Positions 9,384-18,836 of a stretch of DNA of 64,000 bases are shown here, in pieces. Below the pieces are notes generated by a model, which did no database searches, had not been told where the DNA came from, and worked only from the letters and a program-made list of their open reading frames with translations. Each line of letters begins with the position of its first letter. Position 1 is the stretch's first letter. Both the position numbers and the translations under genes were made by a program. Origin of the DNA: Butyricimonas paravirosa (lineage in GTDB: Bacteria; Bacteroidota; Bacteroidia; Bacteroidales; Marinifilaceae); NCBI RefSeq assembly GCF_032878955.1, contig NZ_CP043839.1, positions 3,348,001 through 3,412,000 on the forward strand, read 5' to 3'.

Positions 9384-9944
9384 ATGTACTTTATTGAAAT
9401 GGAAAAGTCTCGGGATACAATGGATATAAAAGATAGGTTTGAGCAGATTTATAAAGCATACTCAAAGCCTATGTTTTTGTATGCCCTTAGTTTTTTGATT
9501 TCAGAGGAAGAAGCGGAAGATGTGATTCAAGAAGTGTTCGTAAACTTTTGGAAAGATAATACCTATCAGAAAATAAAGAATGAGGTTACTAAGACTTATT
9601 TATTCCGTTCTGTAAAAAATAATTGCTTGAACCGTTTGAAGAAAAAAGATGTATTAAGGGATCGTTTGGACTTGTTGCGAGAGGATATTGTCGAGGAAGA
9701 GATGATGAATTGGAATGATGAATTAATACAAGAAGTAGAAAACGAAATAGCGAATATGCCGGAACAAACACGGGAAATTATTCAAGCTGTTTTTTTTCGG
9801 GATTTGAAATATCAAGAAGTTGCGGATCAGTTGGGGGTATCTATAAATACAGTAAAGACATTGTTGAAACATGGAATGAAATATTTGCGGGAACGATTCT
9901 CCGGCCGAGGTGATTTATTTCTTCTTATGGTCTTGGTTAAATAG
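9384..9944 (+). CDS. ECF RNA polymerase sigma factor (locus 1)
   Basis: FecI-like sigma factor of about 186 residues that should direct transcription of the downstream SusC/SusD locus. Region 2 is visible in DRFEQIYKAYSKPMFLYALSF and EEEAEDVIQEVFVNFW, and the region 4 helix-turn-helix in YQEVADQLGVSINTVKTLLKHGM. ATGs at 9384, 9399 and 9420 are all in frame; the predicted promoter ends at 9377, so 9399 or 9420 is possible if 9384 proves to be untranscribed. The FecR-type anti-sigma gene follows after 84 bases. Confidence 0.9.
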   Translation: MYFIEMEKSRDTMDIKDRFEQIYKAYSKPMFLYALSFLISEEEAEDVIQEVFVNFWKDNTYQKIKNEVTKTYLFRSVKNNCLNRLKKKDVLRDRLDLLREDIVEEEMMNWNDELIQEVENEIANMPEQTREIIQAVFFRDLKYQEVADQLGVSINTVKTLLKHGMKYLRERFSGRGDLFLLMVLVK

Positions 9945-9983
9945 GCATTATCATTTTTTTGATAAAAATATGCATTTTAATTC

Positions 9984-10007
9984 ACCCGTTTTTGTTTTTT
10001 GTTGTCT
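9984..10007 (+). promoter_or_regulatory. Candidate ECF-sigma-dependent promoter before fecR (locus 1)
   Basis: ACCC (9984-9987), a T-rich 16-base spacer, GTCT (10004-10007), then exactly 21 bases to the fecR ATG at 10029. The same layout occurs at 23951-23975. Positions fit a -35/-10 pair read by the locus sigma factor, which would make fecR-susCD autoregulated. This is inference from the conserved layout. Confidence 0.45.
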
Positions 10008-10028
10008 ATACGGGAAAGACAACGAATT

Positions 10029-11210
10029 ATGGAATCATGGAATCAAATAGATGAATGGGTCAATGCTTATCGGCAAGGAACTTTATCCGAGAAAGACCGG
10101 GCTGCGTTGATAATCTGGTTAGAAAAATCTCCAGAGCATATCACTCTGTTTAAAGAAATGCTTCGGACTGAAATGAAAGTATCTGCGGTTGGAGCATGGC
10201 GAGAGTTGGATAAAATGCAAGAGAGAACTTGGAAACGAATTTATCCGGTCTTGGAGAATCGCACGAAAAGATTATATATGTGGGGTGTGCGGGTTGCTGC
10301 TGTGATTATTGTTACGATCGGAATATTTTGGATGTGGCAAGATCATCAAGGGGCTGAGGAAAAATTGGGAAATGTTGTAAGTATGTTACATGTTGAATCG
10401 GGGACTCCTAAAGCTGTTTTATTGACTCGGGGAGGAGGGGAAATTGAATTGAAGGGGGATGAAACTCGTCAAGTAGCGGATTTATCGGGAATTAGTGTTA
10501 TTCAAGATTCAACAGGGGGTGTCCGATTTGAACAAAAAGATTCAATAGAGGGAGGAGAAATAGAATATACAACGATTGTTGTTCCTAGGACAGGAGAGTA
10601 TTTTGTAGTGTTGAGTGATGGGACTAAAGTTTGGATGAATTCTGGTTCGCAATTAACTTTCCCTGTACGTTTTTGTGAGGATAAGCGGGAAGTTTCTTTA
10701 CAAGGTGAAGCCTATTTTGAAGTATCGGAGGATAAAACTAAACCGTTTTATGTGCAAGCAGATGAAGTTCAAGTTCATGTGTTAGGAACAGCTTTTAATG
10801 TGATGTCTTACAAAGATGATGGACAGGTGGAGGTTGCTTTGTTAAGAGGGAAAGTTAGTTTTGATGTATCAGAGGAAACTTATTTATTGAAGCCGGGAGA
10901 AATTGCTTCATGGGAGCGTGGTAATCAAAAAACTACAGTTCGAAAAGGGGATGTGGAGGCGATTATAGATTGGAAAGTCGGGCGTTTCAATTTTGAAGAT
11001 ATGCCTTTAAAAGAACTAACAGTGAAACTAGCCCGATGGTATGGCGTGGATTTTAGTTTTGTGGATGAGCCTACGAAAGAGTTCCGTTTTTCAGGAGCAG
11101 TGACTAAATATAGAAGTTTGGATTATGTGTTGAATATGATATCTAAAACGACGAATGTCGTATTCACAGAAGAAAATGGAAAGATTGTTGTGCGAATGAA
11201 AAATAAGTAA
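10029..11210 (+). CDS. FecR-family anti-sigma factor (locus 1)
   Basis: Inner-membrane anti-sigma factor of about 393 residues. A cytoplasmic N-terminal sigma-binding part (about 1-80) precedes one membrane helix (VRVAAVIIVTIGIFWMW, about 88-105). Then come the periplasmic FecR domain (VPRTGEYFVVLSDGTKVWMN ... GEAYFEVSEDKTKPFYV) and a C-terminal DUF4974-type domain (FNFEDMPLKELTVKLARWYGVDFSF). The DUF4974-like part is expected to receive the signal from the STN domain of the SusC encoded next. The ATG at 10029 is chosen because the residues before it do not match the family and the ACCC/GTCT element sits just upstream. Confidence 0.92.
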   Translation: MESWNQIDEWVNAYRQGTLSEKDRAALIIWLEKSPEHITLFKEMLRTEMKVSAVGAWRELDKMQERTWKRIYPVLENRTKRLYMWGVRVAAVIIVTIGIFWMWQDHQGAEEKLGNVVSMLHVESGTPKAVLLTRGGGEIELKGDETRQVADLSGISVIQDSTGGVRFEQKDSIEGGEIEYTTIVVPRTGEYFVVLSDGTKVWMNSGSQLTFPVRFCEDKREVSLQGEAYFEVSEDKTKPFYVQADEVQVHVLGTAFNVMSYKDDGQVEVALLRGKVSFDVSEETYLLKPGEIASWERGNQKTTVRKGDVEAIIDWKVGRFNFEDMPLKELTVKLARWYGVDFSFVDEPTKEFRFSGAVTKYRSLDYVLNMISKTTNVVFTEENGKIVVRMKNK

Positions 11211-11235
11211 ATTTTAAAATGATTGTAAATAAAGA

Positions 11236-11265
11236 TCTCGAATAGTGGTGACGCACTATCCGAGA
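11236..11265 (+). promoter_or_regulatory. Conserved-type hairpin upstream of susC (locus 1)
   Basis: Twelve-position stem (11236-11247 with 11254-11265) with one A-C mismatch and a six-base loop GTGACG. It starts 26 bases after the fecR stop and ends 43 bases before the susC ATG. Hairpins of the same size and place occur in the other two loci (25145, 58240). No T-run follows, so a simple terminator is unlikely; RNA processing, stability or translational control are the likelier roles. Confidence 0.6.
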
Positions 11266-11308
11266 GTCAAATTTGTTAACCGTTATAATTAACTAATTGT
11301 ACAAATGT

Positions 11309-14300
11309 ATGAAAAAAAAGCGAATGAAGAGGCTCTTCATGCAAAATTGTAAATGGAGGAAAATTTTTAGAGTTATGAGACTGAGTTTAATTTTATTTTT
11401 TTGCGGGTTACAGTTAGCTTCGGCGAAAGTGGAAGCTCAAGCAAAGATAACTGTTGAACAGAAGCAAATAACGTACTTGGATTTGTTTAATCAAATCAAG
11501 GAGCAGACCGGATTTACTGTCGTGTACAGTAATAATGAACTGGATAAGAATAAATTGGTTGAAGCTGGCTTTATTGGGGCGAATTTGAAGGATGTGCTGG
11601 ATAAGATTCTTGAGGGTACTGGGTTGTGTTACGAGTTGATGGATGAGTTTGTCATCTTGAAAGTGGCTCCAAAAGAAGAGAAAAAGATGCTGAAAATAAC
11701 CGGAATAGTGACAGATAAGGATAAGTATCCTTTACCGGGAGTGACCGTTATCCTGAAGGGAACGGCTGTGGGAACGGCGACGGATACGGATGGACGTTAT
11801 CAATTACAAATTCCGAAAGCCGAACATATTTCATTGTTATTTTCTTTTGTCGGGATGAAAACACAAGAGGTGAAGTATACGGGAAAGGATTCGATTAACG
11901 TGGTCATGGAAGAAGATTATCAAGAGATGGATGAAGTCGTTGTTACTGGTTATCAGGTAATTGACAAACGTCAATTGACGAGTTCCGTATCTTCTATTGA
12001 TGCTTCCGAGTTAGAAAAAGTAGGAGCATTGACTGTAGACAAGATGTTGGAAGGAAAGGCTGCTGGATTAATGGTTACAACATTAAGCTCTACTCCTGGA
12101 GCTGCTTCTAAGATTCGTGTACGTACGGGAGGAACTTTTACAGGATCGAGAGAACCTCTTTGGGTTATTGATGGTGTGATTTATGAAGATCCGGTACCTT
12201 TAACGGCAGATCAAATCAATAGTTTTGATCAAGTAAACTTGATCGGTAATGCGTTGACAGGAATTAATCCTCAGGATATTGCCAGTATCAATATTTTGAA
12301 GGATGCTTCTGCAACAGCTATTTATGGAACACGTGCTGCTAATGGTGTGATCGTGATTACGACTAAAAGAGGAAAGAAGGGAAACGTGTCACTTAGTTAT
12401 TCTGGTAATATCGGTGTTGTAGATCGACCTCGTTACCGTAATTTTAATGTGATGGACTCTAAGGAGCGAATAGATGTTTCGCGAGAGATACGTAAAAAGA
12501 ATTTATCTTATCCTTCTAATATATTCACATTTGTAGGATATGAGGGGGCTTTACGGGAATATATGTCGGGAAATACAAATTTTTCAGAATTTCAAAATGA
12601 GGTTTCCCGTCTGGAAACGATGAACACGGATTGGTTTGGAGAACTGTATCAACCGGCAATAACCACTTCTCATAGTTTGAGTTTATCAGGGGGAACGGAT
12701 AATGTGAGATATTATTTTTCGGTGGGGTATAATAACGAGAAAGGTGCAGAGAAAGGTGTCGAAGTCAATCGCTTAACGGCAAGAAGTAATGTAGATTTTA
12801 ATTTGCGTAAAAATATACTGATCTCTCTGAATATGAGTGGATCTGTACAAGAGGCTCGTTATAATCATTCGTCTGTAAATGTTTTTAATCAAGCTTATTA
12901 TACGAGTCGTGCTGTACCCTTTAAGAATGCAGATGGAAGTTTATTTTATATTGACAAGCAATTAAGTGGTTTAGGTGCTGTTGTCTTGAGTGGAAAGTAT
13001 AATATTCAGAATGAGATGAATAATTCTGAAAGAAATGTTGATAATAAAGATTTTAATCTTGCCGCAACACTAAATTGGGATTTGGCAAAAGGAATTAAAT
13101 TAATGGGAAATATCTCTTATCGTTCAACAACAAATCTTACAGAAGAGTGGATTACAGAGAATACTTTTTATGTTGCGGATCTGAGGAAATATGATGGGGT
13201 TGAAGACAAGATTGATGAAATTGTAAATCGATATAGCTTGGCTCCTTTCGGAGGTCTTTATTCTGGGGGAATGACTAGTCAGCAATCATATTCCGGTAGA
13301 TTGCAATTGAATATGTCTAAAGTTCTTTGGGATAAACACGTGTTTAATTTGAATCTCGGGTATGAAGTAAATTCTGTAAAGTATGAAGGTTCGGATGGTT
13401 GGATGTCTCCAGGGTACAATCATAGCCAAGGACGCAGTTTCATAGAATTGCCTAGATTTTCTGTTCCTTCTACTGGAATTATTGAAGGATACGGTTATAA
13501 TAATATGTTGAGTTGGTTATCAACATCTGGTTCGATGGATATTTACCCGACGATAACAGATCAGTTGAAGAATAGTTTATCTTGGTTTGGAATATTTACT
13601 TATTCTTATGATAATCGTTATATTCTGAATTTTAATATGCGTAGCGATGGGTCTAATGCTTTTGGACAATATGAACGTTATAAATTCCGTCCGACTTGGT
13701 CTGTGTCTGCACGTTGGAATATTCAAAATGAAAAATTCATGCCTAAAGGGAAAGTGGAAGAACTTGCTTTAAGACTTTCTTACGGTTTCCGGGGAACAGT
13801 TCCTTCTGCGCTTCCTTATATGGTAATCCAGAATTATCAGTATGATCCGACTTTCCAAGAAAATTTAGCTCAATTGGCCTCATTCCCGAATGCAAATTTA
13901 ACATGGGAACGGACTTCTACTTTAAATGTCGGTTTAAATCATGCGTGGTTTGAGGGACGTTTGAGTGGAGCTTTTGATTTTGCTTATTCGAAAGGGGAAG
14001 ATCTGTTGCTTTCCCGTCCTGTATCGTTAGTTAATGGACAAGGGTCGCAGTTGTATAATGGAGGCAGTAAGGAGGATTATAGTTATGAAATGAGTTTGCG
14101 GGGGATAATTGTCAAAGGGAAGGATTTTGGCTGGAGTATGAATGGGAATGTTACTCATTCGAAAGAAAAAGTGTTGAAGGGGCAGGAAGTAGAGACGTTA
14201 CAAGTAAATAGTTATTTAGATGGTAGCATTTATCAAACTGGATTCCCGGTGGATGCATTTTACTCGTATCAATTTGATGGGTTGAATGAAAAAGGATTAC

Positions 14301-14953
14301 CTCAATATAAAAACCTAGAGAAAGATCCGGGTAGTGTTACCCAGTACTTTAATAATGTCTTAACTTATTCGGGGCGTCGTACTCCACAGGTATATGGGGG
14401 ATTTGGAACAGAATTCCGCTATAAAAATTTGACATTGAGTGCCAACTTTTCTTACAAGTTTGGACAAAAAGTTCGTCTTTTAAGACTTTATAATGGTTCG
14501 CAGAATATGCCGATGCCTCATGAAAATATGAGTGCAGAATTTAACGATCGTTGGCGACAGCCGGGTGATGAAGCTCATTGTGTTATTCCGGGATTGAGCA
14601 GTGAGGCTTTAACCGTGAGCGAGAGCTCGGGAGCGACAGTAGCTTATCTTGTTCCTTATAAAGAAATTGTTCCTTCCGGAAGTGCGAATGGTTGGTATAT
14701 GTATGATATGAGTGACGAGCGAGTGGTGAAAGGAGACCATATTCGTTGGCAATCCCTGACTTTAGGATATACATTCCCGCAGAATATAGTTAAGGCAATA
14801 GGAGCTTCCTATTTACGTCTTAATTTCCAAGTTTCGAATCTTGGGGTTTGGGCTTTCGATGAGAAGTTGAAAGGACAAGATCCAGAACAAGTTCAAGGAA
14901 TCGGGATGCCTACGTTACCGACTTATAATTTTAGTTTGAATGTAAGTTTTTAA
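11309..14953 (+). CDS. SusC/RagA-family TonB-dependent receptor with STN domain (locus 1)
   Basis: Outer-membrane TonB-dependent importer of about 1214 residues. In order: a basic leader and signal segment (VMRLSLILFFCGLQLASA), an STN signalling domain (ITVEQKQITYLDLFNQIKEQ to about residue 120), a carboxypeptidase-regulatory-like domain (ITGIVTDKDKYPLPGVTV), a TonB box-like EMDEVVVTGY, the plug (INILKDASATAIYGTRAANG) and a C-terminal beta-barrel ending in an aromatic (NVSF). The STN domain makes it a transducer that should contact the FecR protein encoded upstream. ATG 11309 is preferred because the sequence ACAAATGT-ATG-AAAAAAA is shared with the susC at 25231. SusD follows after 10 bases. 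Confidence 0.95.
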   Translation: MKKKRMKRLFMQNCKWRKIFRVMRLSLILFFCGLQLASAKVEAQAKITVEQKQITYLDLFNQIKEQTGFTVVYSNNELDKNKLVEAGFIGANLKDVLDKILEGTGLCYELMDEFVILKVAPKEEKKMLKITGIVTDKDKYPLPGVTVILKGTAVGTATDTDGRYQLQIPKAEHISLLFSFVGMKTQEVKYTGKDSINVVMEEDYQEMDEVVVTGYQVIDKRQLTSSVSSIDASELEKVGALTVDKMLEGKAAGLMVTTLSSTPGAASKIRVRTGGTFTGSREPLWVIDGVIYEDPVPLTADQINSFDQVNLIGNALTGINPQDIASINILKDASATAIYGTRAANGVIVITTKRGKKGNVSLSYSGNIGVVDRPRYRNFNVMDSKERIDVSREIRKKNLSYPSNIFTFVGYEGALREYMSGNTNFSEFQNEVSRLETMNTDWFGELYQPAITTSHSLSLSGGTDNVRYYFSVGYNNEKGAEKGVEVNRLTARSNVDFNLRKNILISLNMSGSVQEARYNHSSVNVFNQAYYTSRAVPFKNADGSLFYIDKQLSGLGAVVLSGKYNIQNEMNNSERNVDNKDFNLAATLNWDLAKGIKLMGNISYRSTTNLTEEWITENTFYVADLRKYDGVEDKIDEIVNRYSLAPFGGLYSGGMTSQQSYSGRLQLNMSKVLWDKHVFNLNLGYEVNSVKYEGSDGWMSPGYNHSQGRSFIELPRFSVPSTGIIEGYGYNNMLSWLSTSGSMDIYPTITDQLKNSLSWFGIFTYSYDNRYILNFNMRSDGSNAFGQYERYKFRPTWSVSARWNIQNEKFMPKGKVEELALRLSYGFRGTVPSALPYMVIQNYQYDPTFQENLAQLASFPNANLTWERTSTLNVGLNHAWFEGRLSGAFDFAYSKGEDLLLSRPVSLVNGQGSQLYNGGSKEDYSYEMSLRGIIVKGKDFGWSMNGNVTHSKEKVLKGQEVETLQVNSYLDGSIYQTGFPVDAFYSYQFDGLNEKGLPQYKNLEKDPGSVTQYFNNVLTYSGRRTPQVYGGFGTEFRYKNLTLSANFSYKFGQKVRLLRLYNGSQNMPMPHENMSAEFNDRWRQPGDEAHCVIPGLSSEALTVSESSGATVAYLVPYKEIVPSGSANGWYMYDMSDERVVKGDHIRWQSLTLGYTFPQNIVKAIGASYLRLNFQVSNLGVWAFDEKLKGQDPEQVQGIGMPTLPTYNFSLNVSF

Positions 14954-14963
14954 AAATGCTATT

Positions 14964-16388
14964 ATGAGAACTATACTTTTATTCTTTATATCGTGTTTAT
15001 GCTTTGGATGTAGTGATTTTCTTGACGAAGTGGATAAAGATAAATTAATCCCGACGACAACAGATCATTATGCAGCTGTTTTGCTGAATTGTCATCGTTA
15101 TGATTATCCTTTATTTAATGGCGTGGAGTACATGACAGATAATTTGACAGAATATGCTTATGTGCCAGAGGATGATAAAAAAGATATAAAACCTTTGTAT
15201 ACTTGGCAATTGGAGGTCGAATTAAATGAAAATGGTAATGAAATAACCACGAACAATGATGCGTGGCAGAAAATGTATAAGAATATAGCGATTGCTAACT
15301 ATGTTCTAGAGTTAATAGAGGAGGCTGAGGGAACGGATGTAGAAAAAATGTTTATCAAAGGGGAAGCTTATTTTGTACGGGCTTTACATTATTTTAATCT
15401 GTTGAATCTGTATGGTGTGCCTTATAATGAAGCTACAATGCGTGGAGATTTGGGAGTTCCTTTGCGTTTGAATATTGGTGTGGAGCAAACATACGGTCGA
15501 AATACTGTGTACGAATGTTATGAACAAATTGAAAAAGATTTGACCGAGGCATCTCGTTTGCTGAAAGAAAGTGGTATTACGAAAAGTAAATTCCATCCCT
15601 CGCTAGGAGCTTGTGAGTTTCTATTTTCTCGGATTTATCTTTATCAAGAGAAGTGGGAGAAAGCAATCACGGCATCAACAAATGCTATTGCTCAGGGTGC
15701 TTTGAGCCGTCCGATTGAGGGGTTATACATACATACGGAGAATCCCGAAATTCTTTATACGGGCTGTATTTATGGAGGATTAAATGCTAGTAACTTTGAT
15801 AAGGGATGGCAAGTAAATCCCGAATTGATAGAATTGTATGATGCGGGGGATGCTCGTTTGAAGAGTTTCTTTACTAGTGTTGATGGTAAAGTGGGTACCG
15901 TATATTATTCGAGAAAAAACGAGAGTACTTTTTCTAATATCGGTTTTTGTAATTTTAGGGTGGCTGAAGCTTATTTAAATCGAGCAGAGGCTTACGTGCA
16001 ATCCGGGGAGATAGAAAAAGCTAGAGAGGATATGAAAGTATTACTGAATACTCGTTATCAAAAGGCTAATTCGTATATTATCCCAACGGAAGAAACTGAA
16101 TTGTTAAATTTTATTCTAGTAGAGCGTCGTAAGGAATTGTGTTTTGAAGAACATCATCGATGGTTTGATTTGAGACGAATGGTTGATTGCCCCACGATTA
16201 AACATGTATTTTCTCTGACGGATGCGACAGGAAATGTTTTGGGTCGACAAACTTATACATTATTACCTCATGAACCGAATTATACGTTGCCCATCCCGAT
16301 GAGAGAAAGGGAGAATAACCCGTTAATTCGCAATAACGAGCGTTATGAGAAATTACCGGAAACGGATAGTGACATTATAATACCTTAA
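14964..16388 (+). CDS. SusD/RagB-family outer-membrane lipoprotein (locus 1)
   Basis: Surface substrate-binding lipoprotein of 474 residues that forms the lid of the SusC channel. The lipobox is FGC with Cys16, followed by the usual SDFLDEVDKD. TPR-like helices include KGEAYFVRALHYFNLLNLYGVPY and FRVAEAYLNRAEAYVQSG. The C-terminal RagB signature is LNFILVERRKELCFEEHHRWFDLRRM. The ligand cannot be read from the sequence; partners downstream are a peptidase-like lipoprotein and thioredoxins rather than carbohydrate enzymes. Confidence 0.95.
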   Translation: MRTILLFFISCLCFGCSDFLDEVDKDKLIPTTTDHYAAVLLNCHRYDYPLFNGVEYMTDNLTEYAYVPEDDKKDIKPLYTWQLEVELNENGNEITTNNDAWQKMYKNIAIANYVLELIEEAEGTDVEKMFIKGEAYFVRALHYFNLLNLYGVPYNEATMRGDLGVPLRLNIGVEQTYGRNTVYECYEQIEKDLTEASRLLKESGITKSKFHPSLGACEFLFSRIYLYQEKWEKAITASTNAIAQGALSRPIEGLYIHTENPEILYTGCIYGGLNASNFDKGWQVNPELIELYDAGDARLKSFFTSVDGKVGTVYYSRKNESTFSNIGFCNFRVAEAYLNRAEAYVQSGEIEKAREDMKVLLNTRYQKANSYIIPTEETELLNFILVERRKELCFEEHHRWFDLRRMVDCPTIKHVFSLTDATGNVLGRQTYTLLPHEPNYTLPIPMRERENNPLIRNNERYEKLPETDSDIIIP

Positions 16389-16399
16389 TTTTGATTGAG

Positions 16400-17422
16400 A
16401 TGAAAAATTGGACATTTATATATTTATTAGCAATTATTTTGGGCATAACGGCTTGTGAAGAAGATGACCTTACTCCCTCCATGGCAGATGAAGATCGGTT
16501 GCCGGAGCTATTGGACCTTTCTAAACCTTTGGTAAAGGAATTTAAGGAGAAATATGATGTAAATATTTTGTATTCTTACGATGATACATTGGATTTTAAA
16601 TTTGGAATGACTCCTTCCGGAACAACATCTCAATGGGGGAATATTAAAATTATTCATCTGGATTCCATGGAGGTCGTAGATTACGCATTGGAGAAATTGG
16701 ACGAGATGGTGTTGACTTACATGAATGACGATTTTAGGAAAATATTGCCTCATAAAATCTTGCTTGCAGATATTGTAAGTAGCCTTTCTGCAGCGCCCCC
16801 AGATTCCTTTATTGGAGAGTCTGATTATACAGAAACGGGAACTTATACGGCTTTTGGCAATCCTTTCGCAACTTATATGTTTGCTTTCAATAAAGAGTCT
16901 ATGGAGCGGTATAGTGAAACAAACTGGATGAATTCTCGAAATGTAAAATTGTATAATTTTATTTGTTATGTAATTAATTTACGGAATTTGTATGATGAAA
17001 TACCTGCAACGTTCTATTCTTCTGTATCTCATTTGCATGGAGTGAGTATAGATTCTATAGCAGAGTTGGAAGATGAATTGCCAGTGGGAATAGGTAGTTA
17101 CCGAAATTATTATAAACCAGAATGGTATATTAATTTAGGGATGGTTTTAACGAAAAAATCTCCGTCCGCTTATGGTTCTGGTGCTTTGACTACACGTTTA
17201 ATGGTTGGTCGTAATTATTTATTTCCAACAAAAGAACGAGACTTTAGAAATTTCTTAAATCTAATGCTTTTTGAAACAGAGGCCAATTTACGAACCTATT
17301 ATTTACCTTCTGAGACATTTAAAGAACGTTTATTAATTGCTATTGAAACATTCGAGAAATGGGGTATAGATATATTACGGATTAATCCGAATTTGGAAAT
17401 GTTTATGAATAATGAAAAATAG
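16400..17422 (+). CDS. Metallopeptidase-like lipoprotein without HExxH (locus 1)
   Basis: Lipoprotein of about 340 residues (lipobox ITAC, Cys19, then EEDD, suggesting surface display). The opening LVKEFKEKYDVNILYSYDD and the overall layout resemble the putative zinc-binding metallopeptidase lipoproteins often encoded after SusD in Bacteroidota (PF15890-like). By eye, the stretch where HExxH is expected reads FICYV (residues 187-191), 14 residues before an I-P pair, so the metal site appears lost. A matching but IS-broken gene sits in the same position in locus 2. ATG 16400 gives a proper lipoprotein signal; an upstream TTG at 16391 is less likely. Family assignment is tentative. Confidence 0.7.
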   Translation: MKNWTFIYLLAIILGITACEEDDLTPSMADEDRLPELLDLSKPLVKEFKEKYDVNILYSYDDTLDFKFGMTPSGTTSQWGNIKIIHLDSMEVVDYALEKLDEMVLTYMNDDFRKILPHKILLADIVSSLSAAPPDSFIGESDYTETGTYTAFGNPFATYMFAFNKESMERYSETNWMNSRNVKLYNFICYVINLRNLYDEIPATFYSSVSHLHGVSIDSIAELEDELPVGIGSYRNYYKPEWYINLGMVLTKKSPSAYGSGALTTRLMVGRNYLFPTKERDFRNFLNLMLFETEANLRTYYLPSETFKERLLIAIETFEKWGIDILRINPNLEMFMNNEK

Positions 17423-17429
17423 TAAGATC

Positions 17430-18830
17430 ATGAAAAGTCTGTTATATATATTATTGGCATTAAGTCTTTTCTGTGCTTGTAGCGATGAACCTGAATTCCC
17501 GGATCCGGGTTTGGATACCACAAGAACATCACGTGATACGGTTCGCTTGGATACGATAGATACTTATACGATTTCAATGAACGTCGAGGCCCCGAATGGA
17601 ATTGAAAGGATACAATTGCTGAATGGACGAAATTATGAAGTGTTGGAGGAGTTTACGGAAGAATATCGAGGAATGAAAAATTTCATTTTTGAATATCCAG
17701 TAGATTTAACAGGACTTCAGGTGGATACAACACTCTTGTATATCGTAAAAGTAGTCGATAAAGATATGCGTTCGTATAATAAAGGATTTACATTAAATGT
17801 ATTAAAGCATTCAGCTCCTGAAATAAAGTTAGTGGGTACATCAGAGGTTTTAGGATTAGTGAGTCCTGTGTTTGAAATAAAAATGTTGTTTGAGACAGGA
17901 TTGAATACGATTCGATCTTATCGAGTGCTATTTGAGGGGAATGTGGTAGATGAAGCTACTTTTGATGAACCCTTACACGAGTATAAATATAAAAATATAT
18001 TCGATGTCGATATGATAATGGGAGAAGAATATTCTTTGCGGATAGAACTGACAGATGACAAAGGGACAGTTGGTGTTAAAGATTTGAAATTGCGATTGAT
18101 AGAGGCAAAACGGCCACACAAAGTGACCGTATCAACTTCGGAGAAAGGGTTAGCAGCAGATATTGAATTCTATTATAATAAACTGAACAGGTTGGATAGC
18201 TTGGTTTGTACGAACTATCGGAAACAGATGGTGAATGGACAGTTGGTAGATGTTGGATATTATGCTCGTTATGATTTCGAATATACAGAGGAGGGAATGG
18301 TAAGCCGTATTGTTTATGTAAGTGATGATGGGGAAAGCATAAATGAATACTCCTATTTGTCCGGAACCAAACAATTAAGTGGGATCTGTGATCCGGGATA
18401 CCCAAGTTCGGATATAACAGTAGCTGAATGGTATAATGACGGAAACGTGAAATCCTATTACAAGGGGACGAATGCTATTCCTGTTGATGATATTTATTAT
18501 GCGGATGATCTTAAAGGAGATAATAAAATCTTTGCTGAGTATTGGGTTTCTAGGGGAGCTAGACAACATTGTGTGGATATGACCTCTATTCAAGTACCTA
18601 CTTATTTTCCGGAATTACCTCCAGTTCTATGCGGAACGAAAAATTATTGGGCGGAATTGTTCCTGTATAAATATGTATTTGCCAAAACAATAGAGACTGA
18701 AACGGAGAAAGAAAAGACACAGTTGGCTTGTTTTACGGATAACATAGGCCAAGTGGTGAGATTACGTCGTGTAGAGCCGGATATCTTTGGACGGGAGAGT
18801 TATACGGAGTATGTTTTTTCTTATGAATAA
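17430..18830 (+). CDS. Lipoprotein of unknown function (locus 1)
   Basis: About 466 residues with a lipoprotein signal (MKSLLYILLALSLFCAC, Cys17). The N-terminal half looks like extracellular beta-sandwich repeats (for example TYTISMNVEAPNGIERIQLL and APEIKLVGTSEVLGLVSPVFEI). The C-terminal half has YD-like beta-strand runs (YYNKLNRLDSLVCTNYRKQM, YDFEYTEEGMVSRIVYVSDDG) that recall repeat proteins reading text-like beta hairpins. I do not recognise a named family. An ATG at 17412 overlaps the previous gene by 11 bases; 17430 gives a standard-length signal and starts 8 bases after that stop. The gene is followed by a hairpin and then the thioredoxin genes. Confidence 0.75.
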   Translation: MKSLLYILLALSLFCACSDEPEFPDPGLDTTRTSRDTVRLDTIDTYTISMNVEAPNGIERIQLLNGRNYEVLEEFTEEYRGMKNFIFEYPVDLTGLQVDTTLLYIVKVVDKDMRSYNKGFTLNVLKHSAPEIKLVGTSEVLGLVSPVFEIKMLFETGLNTIRSYRVLFEGNVVDEATFDEPLHEYKYKNIFDVDMIMGEEYSLRIELTDDKGTVGVKDLKLRLIEAKRPHKVTVSTSEKGLAADIEFYYNKLNRLDSLVCTNYRKQMVNGQLVDVGYYARYDFEYTEEGMVSRIVYVSDDGESINEYSYLSGTKQLSGICDPGYPSSDITVAEWYNDGNVKSYYKGTNAIPVDDIYYADDLKGDNKIFAEYWVSRGARQHCVDMTSIQVPTYFPELPPVLCGTKNYWAELFLYKYVFAKTIETETEKEKTQLACFTDNIGQVVRLRRVEPDIFGRESYTEYVFSYE

Positions 18831-18836
18831 ATAAAT

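Noticed and set aside
11236..11265. The hairpin as a rho-independent terminator between fecR and susC
   Set aside because: No T-run follows, and termination here would block expression of the SusC/D genes.
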